Shown: in pieces, positions 1 to 7,915 of the stretch | Layout of the letters: the number at the start of each line of letters is the position of its first letter | How positions within the stretch are numbered: the first letter of the stretch is position 1 | NCBI RefSeq assembly: GCF_000237085.1 | Contig: NC_016627.1 | Span: forward strand, 1,736,001-1,800,000 | Direction: 5' to 3' | Length of the DNA: 64,000 nucleotides | Origin: Acetivibrio clariflavus DSM 19732 | GTDB taxonomy: Bacteria; Bacillota; Clostridia; Acetivibrionales; Acetivibrionaceae | Made by a program: the position numbers and the translations under genes | The notes under the pieces: generated by a model | Database searches by the model: none | What the model was told of the DNA's origin: nothing | Seen by the model: only the letters and a program-made list of their open reading frames with translations

Positions 1-2
1 CC

Positions 3-1262
3 GGTGACATTAATGATCCGTTGAGTTTGAATCTTTATACTTATTGCAATAATAATCCGTTAATATATGTTGATCCAACAGGACACGGTCCAGAAGAACA
101 TGATTTTTATCGCCATTTGGAATCAATATCAAATAAGAAACTTAAAATACAAAAATCATCATATTTAACAGGTCCTTTAAGTAGACTTGGTGATGGAAGT
201 TACTATGTAGGATTCACAGGTGGATATCCGATTGAGTTTGTTACTGGAAGAAGCGTAACTTCTGAAGAACGTATACGTTTAAATGAGAAAGTATTTGGTA
301 ATCAAAGATTAGTGGATATCATATTTACAATGCGTTATGTTTCAGATACAGAGTTTAGGAGGGCTGTTGATGAAGATAACGCAACTGATTGGAAATATGA
401 AGGAATGATTTATGGTGCTAAAACATATCCGTTTACTTTAGTAGATACCCTAACTACTTTAAATAGCAACAAGCCACTAAGAAGTAATAGTGAATTTGCA
501 CAGTATAGAAATTTATTTAATATTGTTGATGTATTAAAAAGTGATTTTCCCCACAAAGAACCAATATCATATCAAAACCAGCAAAGATTTTATAATAGTG
601 TTTGGAAGACACAGGTTGGACTTGATATGGCAGTCAACGTGATTTCTCTTGGTGCTGATTTGGGGATTGAAGCATTAAGTTCAGGGAGAACGATTAGTTA
701 CTTAGCATATGAGCTAGATGATGCTGCTAGATATGTAGATGATGTTTTTAGATATATAGATGACGCTACAACTTCCATTAATAAGGGCATTAGTTTACCT
801 AAAAAGTCACGTATGGTAGAAGTTGACCTCCAACTATTTACTCGAAAACCGCGAGTTGGTAACAAAGGTGTTAGATATATAGATAACGTTACAACTTCAA
901 TTAATAAGGGCATTAGTTCATCTAGTAAGACTAGGCAATATTTAAAAGTTGATTTACAATTGTTTGCTGAAAAGGGAACGAGTAGTACTCGACCGTATAC
1001 AAAGTCAAGTTTAAAAATGGGGCAGGAGATGCATAAAGCGTATAAAGCTGATGTTGTTGATAATATTACGAAATTTAAAGAATTTAGGCTACCAAGTGGG
1101 AAGCGAATTGATTTTATTGATTTTGAAACAAAGACAATATATGAATTAAAGCCATATAATCCTAATGGAATAAAAACGGGTTTAAAGCAATTAGAAGTAT
1201 ATTTAAAAGAAGTCGAGAGCATTTATGGTGGCGGTTGGAAGACTATATTAGACACTTATTAA
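3..1262 (+). CDS. Rhs protein C-terminus with nuclease-like toxin tip (5' end outside window)
   Basis: The reading frame is open from base 3 and continues an Rhs core whose last part is visible (DPLSLNLYTY...NPLIYVDPTGH), the conserved end of the RHS core that precedes a variable toxin. About 330 variable residues follow. The last ~95 residues contain GKRIDFIDFE and, ten residues on, IYELKPYNP, the Asp...Glu-x-Lys pattern of PD-(D/E)XK nuclease-fold toxins (Tox-REase type), so DNA or RNA cleavage is the likely activity. Before the tip a ~42-residue unit (RYID...TTSINKGIS...VDLQLF) occurs twice. VDLQLF resembles a pre-toxin motif of clostridial polymorphic toxins. The gene ends 12 bases before its immunity gene. 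The fold assignment is inference from motifs; the Rhs assignment is secure. Confidence 0.85.
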   Translation, partial: GDINDPLSLNLYTYCNNNPLIYVDPTGHGPEEHDFYRHLESISNKKLKIQKSSYLTGPLSRLGDGSYYVGFTGGYPIEFVTGRSVTSEERIRLNEKVFGNQRLVDIIFTMRYVSDTEFRRAVDEDNATDWKYEGMIYGAKTYPFTLVDTLTTLNSNKPLRSNSEFAQYRNLFNIVDVLKSDFPHKEPISYQNQQRFYNSVWKTQVGLDMAVNVISLGADLGIEALSSGRTISYLAYELDDAARYVDDVFRYIDDATTSINKGISLPKKSRMVEVDLQLFTRKPRVGNKGVRYIDNVTTSINKGISSSSKTRQYLKVDLQLFAEKGTSSTRPYTKSSLKMGQEMHKAYKADVVDNITKFKEFRLPSGKRIDFIDFETKTIYELKPYNPNGIKTGLKQLEVYLKEVESIYGGGWKTILDTY

Positions 1263-1274
1263 GCAGGAGGTATT

Positions 1275-1712
1275 ATGAATAAAAAAGAATTTAAAAAAGC
1301 ATTAACGAAAGTATTATTTGAATACGGATTTGAAATTAAAGGGAATATTTTTAGAGCTGAAACAAGCGAATTAATTGTAGTAGTAGCAACACAAAAGTCC
1401 AACTATGAAAATAGCTACTATATAAACTTTGGGTTTCTAATAAAGTCGCTTAATCCAGAAATATTAAATCCAAAAGACAACCAATGTGATGTGTTTGGAA
1501 GATTTACATTAGTGATTTCTGGTAAAGAATGTTCCAGCATTAACTATGAATTAGTTAATATTGACGAGTTTTGTGATGCTTTTAAGAAGAGTATGAATGA
1601 AAAAATCAAGCCTGTACTTGAGTACGGGTTAAAGAAATATTTTGAAATTAATCCGTTAGCAATCAATACAGCAACACTTAAGGCTAAGCAATATCTTAAT
1701 ATTCAGAATTAG
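1275..1712 (+). CDS. DUF4304-like immunity protein
   Basis: A 145-residue cytoplasmic protein with no signal peptide. The N-terminal half (FKKALTKVLFEYGFEIKGN...ELIVVVATQKS...YYINFGF) resembles DUF4304, a family often found beside polymorphic toxins. It starts 12 bases after the Rhs stop with the RBS AGGAGG, so it is co-transcribed and most likely neutralises the nuclease-like tip of the preceding gene. A terminator-like hairpin follows the stop within five bases. The family call is from pattern recognition, the immunity role from position. Confidence 0.7.
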   Translation: MNKKEFKKALTKVLFEYGFEIKGNIFRAETSELIVVVATQKSNYENSYYINFGFLIKSLNPEILNPKDNQCDVFGRFTLVISGKECSSINYELVNIDEFCDAFKKSMNEKIKPVLEYGLKKYFEINPLAINTATLKAKQYLNIQN

Positions 1713-1716
1713 AAGG

Positions 1717-1750
1717 AAAGGTCACACAGTTAAGGCTGATGTGACCTTTT
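1717..1750 (+). terminator. Rho-independent terminator after DUF4304 immunity gene
   Basis: A perfect 10-bp inverted repeat (AAAGGTCACA / TGTGACCTTT) around a 13-base loop is followed by TTC and an AT-rich stretch. An almost identical hairpin follows a different immunity gene at 12507-12541, so this end sequence is shared between cassettes. Confidence 0.7.
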
Positions 1751-1913
1751 CATATTTTATACAATTAGTCAAGGTGAATAGATAATTGTAAGCGTCAAAC
1801 AGGCCCGCACATGAATGACACAATCATTAATAAAAATGGTTGGAAAAGTTTTGTAAATCGATAAAACTTTTTCAACCAAAACTTAATCTTTAATTTTTAC
1901 AACCTATGTGCAT

Positions 1914-2198
1914 CTAAATTAAGTTGGGTCTTTTTTCACCCAACCATTCATTGAAAGCATTGGCAATTTCCATTCTGAACTCTTCATCTGACAAACCAGG
2001 AGAAGTTCCGAGTTCATATGCTCGATCTACAGTATGAGCAAATTTGTCCGCTAATTCACTGTTCTCATACTCCATATGGGGAAAATGCTCTATTACATAT
2101 GCAGAATAATCCAAATCAAAAAAATAACGTTCTATTTCACCATTAATAAAATCCGTGATAAATTTAATCATAAATATCGTATGTTTTCCAACTCTCAT
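1914..2198 (-). CDS. Small fourth gene of IS66 copy A
   Basis: A 94-residue protein starting MRVGKHTIFMIKF, whose ATG overlaps the stop of tnpC in an ATGA junction. The same gene, with a few substitutions, is kept intact in all four IS66 copies here, even where tnpC is broken. It has acidic and aromatic patches and no recognisable domain or membrane segment. It is not part of the classical IS66 trio and its function is unknown. A longer GTG start a few codons upstream exists, but the ATGA overlap and the pattern in the other copies favour this start. Confidence 0.75.
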   Translation of the reverse strand: MRVGKHTIFMIKFITDFINGEIERYFFDLDYSAYVIEHFPHMEYENSELADKFAHTVDRAYELGTSPGLSDEEFRMEIANAFNEWLGEKRPNLI

Positions 2199-3799
2199 TC
2201 GTCTTCCTCCCACGCATATTTCTCAAGCTCTGTTCTTTTGGATTGCGGTATAAACACCTTAGCAGGTATTTTCACGCTGCCGGGCAGAAAATCTGCAAAC
2301 GAGCTCACATAACCAGGCTTTCCAAGATTGGGAGCTTGAGTAAATATCCACGACAAATATTCAAAAGGATTCAATCCATTCTCTTTTGCTGTTTCAACTA
2401 GGCTGTAGTACACCGCGCTCGCTCTCGCACCACTTGGCGTATTACTGAAAAGCCAGTTCTTGCGTCCGATTACGAAAGGCTTTATACTTCGCTCTGCACG
2501 GTTATTTGATATCTCCAATCGTCCATTCAGCATATACCTCTCAAGATATTTTCGCTGGTACTGAGCATATTGTACTGCTTTACCCAGATGGGTTTTGGGA
2601 AGTACATTTAATTTTCTTATCCAATCATAAAATTCATCTATGATAGGCTTTGATTGCTTTTCTCGTTCTTTTAACCGGTTTTCCGGGCATAGCAATGCAA
2701 ACTGTTTCTCCAAATGAAACAGTTTATCGCAATATGCTACTCCCTTTGCAGCATTAGACATTGCTTGCTTTTCTTTGGGCAGGGCTTCCATTGCGTCAAA
2801 AAACTTTCGCCGTACATGGGCCCAACAACCTACTACAGTTATTTTTTCGGGCAACTTGTAATACCCGCTATATCCGTCTGCATGCAAATATCCCGAAAAC
2901 CCTTTTAGAAATTCTTCCGGATGTATATGCTTTCTGTCCGACTGGTAGTCATAAAGTATTATCTGATGTCTTGTATCCCCGCTCGTTCGGTACAGCCACA
3001 TGTAACTCTTTGACTGTGCCGCCTTCCCTGGCTCTTTTAGCACCTGCATGACTGTTTCATCTGCATGCAGTACCTCATGCTCACACAGCCGTTTCTTCAT
3101 TTCCTCATATATCGGTTCCAACCAGTCCTCACAGGCTTTTATCAACCAATTTGACATCGTCTGCCTTGATATCTCAATGCCATTTTGTTTCCATTCCTGC
3201 TCCTGACGATATAAGGGAGAACCCATCATGAATTTTTGCGTCGCTATATGGGCAATTGTCTCGGGTGATGCAAAGCTTCCCTTTATGACCGGTTCCGGTA
3301 TCTCTGCCTTCACAATGGGAGTATGCTCTGAAGTTTTTTCACAGTTTCGGCATGAATATACATGTCTAATATGACGCACTATTACCGCTTTAGCAGGTAT
3401 AATCTTCAACTCATCACGGGTTTCTTTTCCCATTGTATGTAACCCACTACCGCACTCCGGACAAATACATTCCTTTTCGGGTAACTTGTGCTCAATTACC
3501 TCCACTGGTAAGTCTTCCGGAAGCTTATCTGTTGTCAGACGAGTTCTCTTACGGTAATAAGCTTTTACTTCTATCTTTTGTGGCTCGGAAATAGCTAAAT
3601 TGTGAGTCTCTTCCTCTTCGTTAAAAAGATTGATTTGTTCAATCTTTGTTTGTTCACTGGATACACCGAATTGTTTACGCTTTGAAAGGCGTATTTGTTC
3701 CATAAACCATTGGACTTGTTGTTCCAATTCAGCTATCCTTCGTTCTTTTTCTTCAATTATATTAAGTAATTTTTCTACTGAAATTTCTTGTCTATTCAT
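2195..3799 (-). CDS. tnpC: IS66 transposase TnpC, intact
   Basis: The 534-residue transposase of IS66 copy A. It begins with a coiled-coil leucine-zipper-like region (residues ~8-40), then a zinc-ribbon (CICPECG...YSCRNC) and the DDE catalytic core: HADETV, ADGYSGYY and, near the C-terminus, ISNNRAERSIKPF with the catalytic Glu. The C-terminal cap (KIPAKVFIPQSKR) matches IS66 ORF3. It is full length and unbroken, so it could supply transposase in trans to the three frameshifted copies. It starts at ATG 3799, 63 bases after tnpB. Confidence 0.95.
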   Translation of the reverse strand: MNRQEISVEKLLNIIEEKERRIAELEQQVQWFMEQIRLSKRKQFGVSSEQTKIEQINLFNEEEETHNLAISEPQKIEVKAYYRKRTRLTTDKLPEDLPVEVIEHKLPEKECICPECGSGLHTMGKETRDELKIIPAKAVIVRHIRHVYSCRNCEKTSEHTPIVKAEIPEPVIKGSFASPETIAHIATQKFMMGSPLYRQEQEWKQNGIEISRQTMSNWLIKACEDWLEPIYEEMKKRLCEHEVLHADETVMQVLKEPGKAAQSKSYMWLYRTSGDTRHQIILYDYQSDRKHIHPEEFLKGFSGYLHADGYSGYYKLPEKITVVGCWAHVRRKFFDAMEALPKEKQAMSNAAKGVAYCDKLFHLEKQFALLCPENRLKEREKQSKPIIDEFYDWIRKLNVLPKTHLGKAVQYAQYQRKYLERYMLNGRLEISNNRAERSIKPFVIGRKNWLFSNTPSGARASAVYYSLVETAKENGLNPFEYLSWIFTQAPNLGKPGYVSSFADFLPGSVKIPAKVFIPQSKRTELEKYAWEEDE

Positions 3800-3862
3800 A
3801 GGATAATTTTACTATAAAAATTACATTAAATCCAGCTTTTTGATGGTTTTTAAGGAATTTCT

Positions 3863-4216
3863 TTATGAAATTTGACGCTCTAAAACCTCCTTTCGGCTAA
3901 GCTTTTTTTCCAATCTTGCACTGTCGATAAGGCAAGCTAATTCTTTTACATCAAGAAGCATTGTGGTTGAATCTTCTTCTGTTGGCCAGCGAAATCGACC
4001 TCGTTCCAATCGCTTAAAGTATAGCCAAAACCCATCTCCATCCCATTCAAGGATTTTTATCCTGTTTCTATTTCTGTTACAGAACACAAACAGTGCATTC
4101 ATAAACGGATCAAGTGAAAAGCTTTCTTGTACCAGTGTTATTAATCCGTTGATGGATTTCCTCATATCCGTATATCTACAGCAAAGATACACTGGTTTTT
4201 CATTCCATCTTATCAT
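3863..4216 (-). CDS. tnpB: IS66 accessory protein TnpB
   Basis: This is the IS66 ORF2 protein, beginning MIRWNEKPVYLC and containing the family signature DMRKSINGL and the core FVFCNRNRNRIKILEWDGDGFWLYFKRLE split across residues ~45-75. It is required with TnpA and TnpC for IS66 transposition; its exact role is unclear. The ATG overlaps the tnpA stop (ATGA), which supports this start over an earlier TTG in the same frame. It is intact. Confidence 0.9.
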   Translation of the reverse strand: MIRWNEKPVYLCCRYTDMRKSINGLITLVQESFSLDPFMNALFVFCNRNRNRIKILEWDGDGFWLYFKRLERGRFRWPTEEDSTTMLLDVKELACLIDSARLEKKLSRKEVLERQIS

Positions 4217-4566
4217 AACGCCATCAACACCTGGCAAACTTTTTTTAACAATTCTAAGTCTGTTTCCGTGTTTACAATGACATTACAGCCATTAATTTTA
4301 ATTTCCAGTGTAGTTTTTGCAGGGGACACCGGTTTCGATGCAAGTTGCATCCATCCACTTGGTACTTCGGCTTTGGGTTCTTTTACTTCTTCAACTACTG
4401 TACACTTTGCTTCACTAACTTTTTTCTGCCAATAGTAGTATGTGGCTTTGCTTACTCCATTCGTTCGGCAAAATTCTGTGATATTTTGCCCACTTTCAAG
4501 CCGGGTTTGAATTAATTCCGCCCACTTAGATAATTGTTGTTCAGAAGTTACTTTTTGTTTCTCCAT
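4213..4566 (-). CDS. tnpA: IS66 accessory protein TnpA
   Basis: A 117-residue IS66 ORF1 protein. Residues ~10-50 form a helix-turn-helix of the Tnp_1/IS3-like type (WAELIQTRLESGQNITEFC then GVSKATYYYWQKKV), expected to bind the inverted repeats. The start ATG is about 85 bases inside the right terminal repeat. The C-terminal half (LEIKINGCNVIVNTETD) is typical of IS66 TnpA. It is translationally coupled to tnpB. Confidence 0.9.
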   Translation of the reverse strand: MEKQKVTSEQQLSKWAELIQTRLESGQNITEFCRTNGVSKATYYYWQKKVSEAKCTVVEEVKEPKAEVPSGWMQLASKPVSPAKTTLEIKINGCNVIVNTETDLELLKKVCQVLMAL

Positions 4567-4707
4567 ACAACCACTCCATTTAATTGTTTTTACAGTGATT
4601 GTATCAACTATGCAATCATTCTACTATGTGACGATCTATTTGACGCTTACCAATATGCAATACATTGTGATACAATAAAACCAGCAAGAAATACAGGAGG
4701 TGCAATG

Positions 4708-5097
4708 ATGTCTACAGAAAAGGATAGTATGCTTCGGGTAAGGCTTACACAAAGGCAGTCGGATGAATTGGACGCGATTATTGGTGAGCTTCAAGCACAA
4801 ATGCCAGAGGCAAGCGTTACTACATCAAGCATAGCAAGATACGCTCTGGAGAAGTATGTAAGCGACCATATTGCCAAGCGCGACGGTACCAAGATTTTCA
4901 TTGAAATCAGTACAGCAGATGCCACAGAAGAGGATATAAAGAATCTCTATGACCTCATTTCCAAGCTGTTTGATGAAACAAAGGAAAATTACTCATCAAC
5001 GGTTCATTACATGGTTGGAGAGATATTAGAGCCAGTGATGATGAAAATGGCAAGACTCATAAAGCTAAAGAAGCCGGAGGTGAAGGCAGGTGAGTAA
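4708..5097 (+). CDS. Ribbon-helix-helix-like protein of phage-like island
   Basis: A 129-residue protein. Its first ~55 residues (MLRVRLTQRQSDELDAIIGEL...SSIARYALEKYV) look like a ribbon-helix-helix DNA-binding domain: a basic strand followed by two helices. The rest is acidic and probably helical. ATG codons occur at 4705 and 4708; AGGAGG at 4695-4700 gives better spacing for 4708. The stop overlaps the start of the next small gene. The position before a primase gene suggests a repressor or copy-control protein of a phage or plasmid-like element. The open frame extends upstream into the IS66 end, but that part is not coding. Confidence 0.6.
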   Translation: MSTEKDSMLRVRLTQRQSDELDAIIGELQAQMPEASVTTSSIARYALEKYVSDHIAKRDGTKIFIEISTADATEEDIKNLYDLISKLFDETKENYSSTVHYMVGEILEPVMMKMARLIKLKKPEVKAGE

Positions 5098-5227
5098 GAA
5101 AAAGTACATTGTACGCTGCCCTCACTGCAATCACAGAGTATTTGATGCCGATTACGCTGATGTTGAAATCAAATGCCCGGTATGCAAAAAGGTTTTTGAA
5201 GTAAAGCTGGAGAAGAAGGCGGGGTAA
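5090..5227 (+). CDS. Com-like zinc-ribbon mini-protein
   Basis: A 45-residue protein starting at GTG and overlapping the previous stop. GGAGG lies 9 bases upstream. It contains two CxxC pairs, CPHC at residues 10-13 and CPVC at 29-32, with a basic C-terminal tail. This is the pattern of Com-like phage zinc-ribbon proteins (phage Mu Com is a translational activator that binds mRNA). The overlap with the previous gene and its place ahead of the primase suggest an RNA- or DNA-binding regulatory role. The function is inferred from the zinc motif only. Confidence 0.7.
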   Translation: MSKKKYIVRCPHCNHRVFDADYADVEIKCPVCKKVFEVKLEKKAG

Positions 5228-5229
5228 AA

Positions 5230-5280
5230 GTGAATAAATCTGGCACAGAGCCACAAAGGGAGCAGATGACTCACCTATAG
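5230..5280 (+). CDS. Possible 16-residue leader peptide ahead of a hairpin
   Basis: A GTG-initiated reading frame of 16 codons lies just after the zinc-ribbon gene, with GGCGGGG a few bases upstream. Its TAG stop overlaps the first base pairs of the hairpin at 5279-5329. A short frame ending at the foot of a terminator can act as an attenuation leader. Nothing else supports translation, so this is a weak call. Confidence 0.2.
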   Translation: MNKSGTEPQREQMTHL

Positions 5281-5329
5281 AGCCTGGCAGATAGTCTTAA
5301 AAAACTATTTGTCGGGCTCTATTTATTTT
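5279..5329 (+). terminator. Terminator-like hairpin upstream of primase gene
   Basis: AGAGCC pairs with GGCTCT, extended inside by GATAGT / ACTATT, and the 3' arm is followed by ATTTATTTT. It separates the zinc-ribbon gene from the primase gene and could terminate or attenuate transcription into the latter. Confidence 0.6.
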
Positions 5330-5347
5330 CCCGGCAAGTGAAGTGAG

Positions 5348-7600
5348 GTGAGTAAAGAAATGAAACAGTTTATAAACATTCCAGAGGAACTGAAGCAATT
5401 ACCACAGTGGGTATGTCATAGAAATAAAGTGCCTTTCAATCCGGTGACAGGAGCATCAGCTAAGGCAGGTCAGCTAGCTACATGGGCAAGTTTTGAGGAT
5501 TGTGTGAATGCTTTGGATGGCGGAGGCTATGACGGTATCGGCTTTGAATTTAACAATAATGGCATTGTGGGTATAGATCTAGATCATGTTATTGCAGAGA
5601 ATGGCTCATTATCTGACGAAGCGGTTGGGATTGTAGCAATGCTAGACAGCTACACAGAGTATTCTCCCAGTGGCAAAGGACTTCATATATTCGTCAAGGG
5701 TGATATCCCTGTAGATGGCAGGAAGAAAGGCTTTATTGAAATGTATAAAGCCAAAAGGTATTTTACCATGACAGGTAATGTCTATGGTGATAAAAAGCCT
5801 ATAAATGAGTGCACAGAGCAAGTCAAACAGTTATTTGGTAAATATTTCTCCGATTCCAAATCGGGAAAATCTGTTGGTACAAACAATCCTTGTATCAGTT
5901 CTGCAAAGGACTATCTTTCCATCGGACTTGCCAAGGATGCTGTGTTCAAGGCTCTTTGGGATGGTGAATACCAAAGTGAGAAGTGTACCAGCGAGAGTGA
6001 AGCAGACCTTGCATTGATGGGTAAGCTGCTCTATTGGTGCTCCGGCAATATAGATGCAGCCATTGAAGCCTTTATCAAATCCCCCTATGTAGCAGGAAAG
6101 GATGACAAGCACACAACCAAGCTGGGACGGTCTGACTATCTCCAAAGAACCGCTGTGAAAGCGATGCAAGGCTTGACCTCCACTGCTGCCGGGGATGATG
6201 AGCAGTATTGCAAACAGCAGGAATTCACCCTTGATGATATGGGTAATGCCAGAAGGCTTGTAGCCATGTGTGGTAACAGCATCCGTTTCAGTTATATTAA
6301 AAATAGTTGGTACTGTTGGGACGGTAAGGTTTGGCTGGAGGATGAGACAGGAGCAATCAACCGTCTTGCGGATAATACCGTTGAAGCCATGTATACAGAG
6401 GCTATAAAGCTTACAGATCAAGACAAGAGAGACAAACTTCTGAAGCATGCAGCAAAGACTCGCTCTATTGCGGGCAGAAAAGCAATGATTGAGGGAGCAA
6501 AGCACTTGGAGGGTATACCTGTTATTCCGGCAGACTTTGACAAGGATGTGTGGTTGTTAAACCTTCAAAATGGAGTCCTTGATTTGAAATCAGACAAGCT
6601 TTATCCACACAATCCCGACTATATGATAACTCAAATCAGCAATGCCAGTTACAATCCAAGTGCTAAATGCCCAAGATGGCTGGATTACCTTGATAAAGTC
6701 ACCGATGGCAATGCAGACCTTATGAAATACATGCAAAAGGCGGTCGGATATTCCCTAACAGGGAATACAGGCGAGGAATGTCTGTTTATCCTCTATGGTA
6801 CTGGGCGAAATGGCAAGGGAACATTTGCAGAAACATTAATACATCTTTTAGGTTCATATGCCAAAACTGCACAGGTAGACAGCCTAATGCTCAAAAATGT
6901 ATCCGGCAGCGGTGCCAATCCCGATATTGCAAGGCTCAAAGGTGCGAGAGTTGTTAATGCAGCAGAACCACAGAAAAACTCAAGGCTCAATGAAAGCCTT
7001 ATTAAGCAGCTTACAGGGGGTGACATGGTTACAGCTAGATTCCTTTATGGAAAAGAGTTTGAATACCGCCCCGAGTTTAAGCTTTGGATTAATACAAATT
7101 ACAAACCCCAGATATCCGGCAATGACGAGGGTATCTGGAGCAGAGTTAAGCTGCTACCCTTCACAGTATATTTTCCCCCAGAGAAGCGTGACCCTCATTT
7201 GAAGGACTTCCTTCGTGAAAAAGAGATAGATGGAATACTGAACTGGGCATTGGAGGGATTAAAGCTGTGGCAGAAAGAGGGCTTGGAAATGCCGGAAACA
7301 ATGAAATTGGCTACAACGGACTACCGATGCGAAATGGACATAATGCAGAAATTCTTGGATGATTGCACAAAGCCCAAGAATAACAGCAGTGTCGGAGCAT
7401 TGGATTTGTACAAGGTTTACACCCACTGGTGTAGTGAAAATGGTGAGTATGTTCTCAGCAATACAAAGTTTGGAAGAGATATGAACCGCTACCTTAACAA
7501 ACGGAACTGCAGGACTGGGGTGGTTTACCTCAACATTGAACTCACAAAGCCATATGAAAATGCCAAGCAGGACTTTGAAGAAATTGATTTTCTCAAATAG
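5348..7600 (+). CDS. Phage/plasmid primase-helicase (AEP primase + D5/SF3 helicase)
   Basis: A 750-residue protein. The N-terminal part carries archaeo-eukaryotic primase motifs: GIDLD with Asp77 and Asp79, then SGKGLHIF with His113. The middle and C-terminal part is a P4/D5-type superfamily 3 helicase: a D5_N region around residues 395-470, Walker A GTGRNGKGT with Lys490, a sensor-like NTNYKP, and the arginine region WSRV. Such proteins prime and unwind at the origin of phages, satellites and plasmids. GTG 5348 is the longest start; ATG 5360 has a better spaced AGGTGA and may be the real one. It is full length and unbroken. Confidence 0.93.
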   Translation: MSKEMKQFINIPEELKQLPQWVCHRNKVPFNPVTGASAKAGQLATWASFEDCVNALDGGGYDGIGFEFNNNGIVGIDLDHVIAENGSLSDEAVGIVAMLDSYTEYSPSGKGLHIFVKGDIPVDGRKKGFIEMYKAKRYFTMTGNVYGDKKPINECTEQVKQLFGKYFSDSKSGKSVGTNNPCISSAKDYLSIGLAKDAVFKALWDGEYQSEKCTSESEADLALMGKLLYWCSGNIDAAIEAFIKSPYVAGKDDKHTTKLGRSDYLQRTAVKAMQGLTSTAAGDDEQYCKQQEFTLDDMGNARRLVAMCGNSIRFSYIKNSWYCWDGKVWLEDETGAINRLADNTVEAMYTEAIKLTDQDKRDKLLKHAAKTRSIAGRKAMIEGAKHLEGIPVIPADFDKDVWLLNLQNGVLDLKSDKLYPHNPDYMITQISNASYNPSAKCPRWLDYLDKVTDGNADLMKYMQKAVGYSLTGNTGEECLFILYGTGRNGKGTFAETLIHLLGSYAKTAQVDSLMLKNVSGSGANPDIARLKGARVVNAAEPQKNSRLNESLIKQLTGGDMVTARFLYGKEFEYRPEFKLWINTNYKPQISGNDEGIWSRVKLLPFTVYFPPEKRDPHLKDFLREKEIDGILNWALEGLKLWQKEGLEMPETMKLATTDYRCEMDIMQKFLDDCTKPKNNSSVGALDLYKVYTHWCSENGEYVLSNTKFGRDMNRYLNKRNCRTGVVYLNIELTKPYENAKQDFEEIDFLK

Positions 7601-7746
7601 TGTGTGGTGAGATGGTGGGTTGTGATGGAAATTTCAGTAACTTTTATATATTAATTTTCTATATAGACTTTTACAAAAACACATCACAACTCTAAACCCA
7701 TAACAATATAAGAATAAATATTTAAACATTAAAGGAGGTGAATTGT
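7601..7746. other. AT-rich spacer after primase gene
   Basis: This stretch holds no gene. A pyrimidine/AT-rich part (7650-7730) precedes AAAGGAGGTG at 7731-7740, the ribosome binding site of the next short frame. No clear terminator is seen. Confidence 0.5.
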
Positions 7747-7812
7747 GTGAAAGCATTAAGAACAGTGGACTTGAGGGGTAGGGGGAGGTCATATCTCTAC
7801 AGCAAAGCATAA
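7747..7812 (+). CDS. Possible 21-residue peptide before capsid gene
   Basis: A GTG-initiated frame of 21 codons has an excellent ribosome binding site (AAAGGAGGTG, 6-base spacing). The product is very basic (four Arg between residues 10 and 14) and resembles nothing I know. It may be a remnant of a longer gene lost between primase and capsid, or a real small peptide. Confidence 0.3.
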   Translation: MKALRTVDLRGRGRSYLYSKA

Positions 7813-7915
7813 AGACAACGGGCTGGCAGCACCGCGTAAAAAAATGCAGATTCAAACGGGGTATTAACCCCAAACCATATTAACAAAAAGCAATTATGAA
7901 AATGGAGGTTTAAAC

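Larger units (their letters stand above)
1788..4650 (-). mobile_element. IS66-family insertion sequence, copy A
   Basis: The 2863-bp element has terminal inverted repeats GTAAGCGTCAAA and TTTGACGCTTAC at its outer ends and carries the usual IS66 set tnpA-tnpB-tnpC plus a fourth small gene, all on the minus strand. It is the only copy of the four with an uninterrupted tnpC. Flanking octamers differ (AGATAATT on the left, CAATATGC on the right), so no target duplication remains: an Rhs cassette lies on one side and a phage-like island on the other. Recombination with another IS66 copy or an adjacent deletion would explain this. Confidence 0.95.

Noticed and set aside
698..1222. 174-codon reading frame on the minus strand opposite the first Rhs tip
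   Set aside because: No ribosome binding site and no protein-like similarity; it overlaps a well supported gene throughout.
4534..4704. Longer N-terminus for the ribbon-helix-helix protein reaching into IS66 copy A
   Set aside because: AGGAGG directly before ATG 4705/4708 marks the real start, and the upstream codons are IS66 end sequence.
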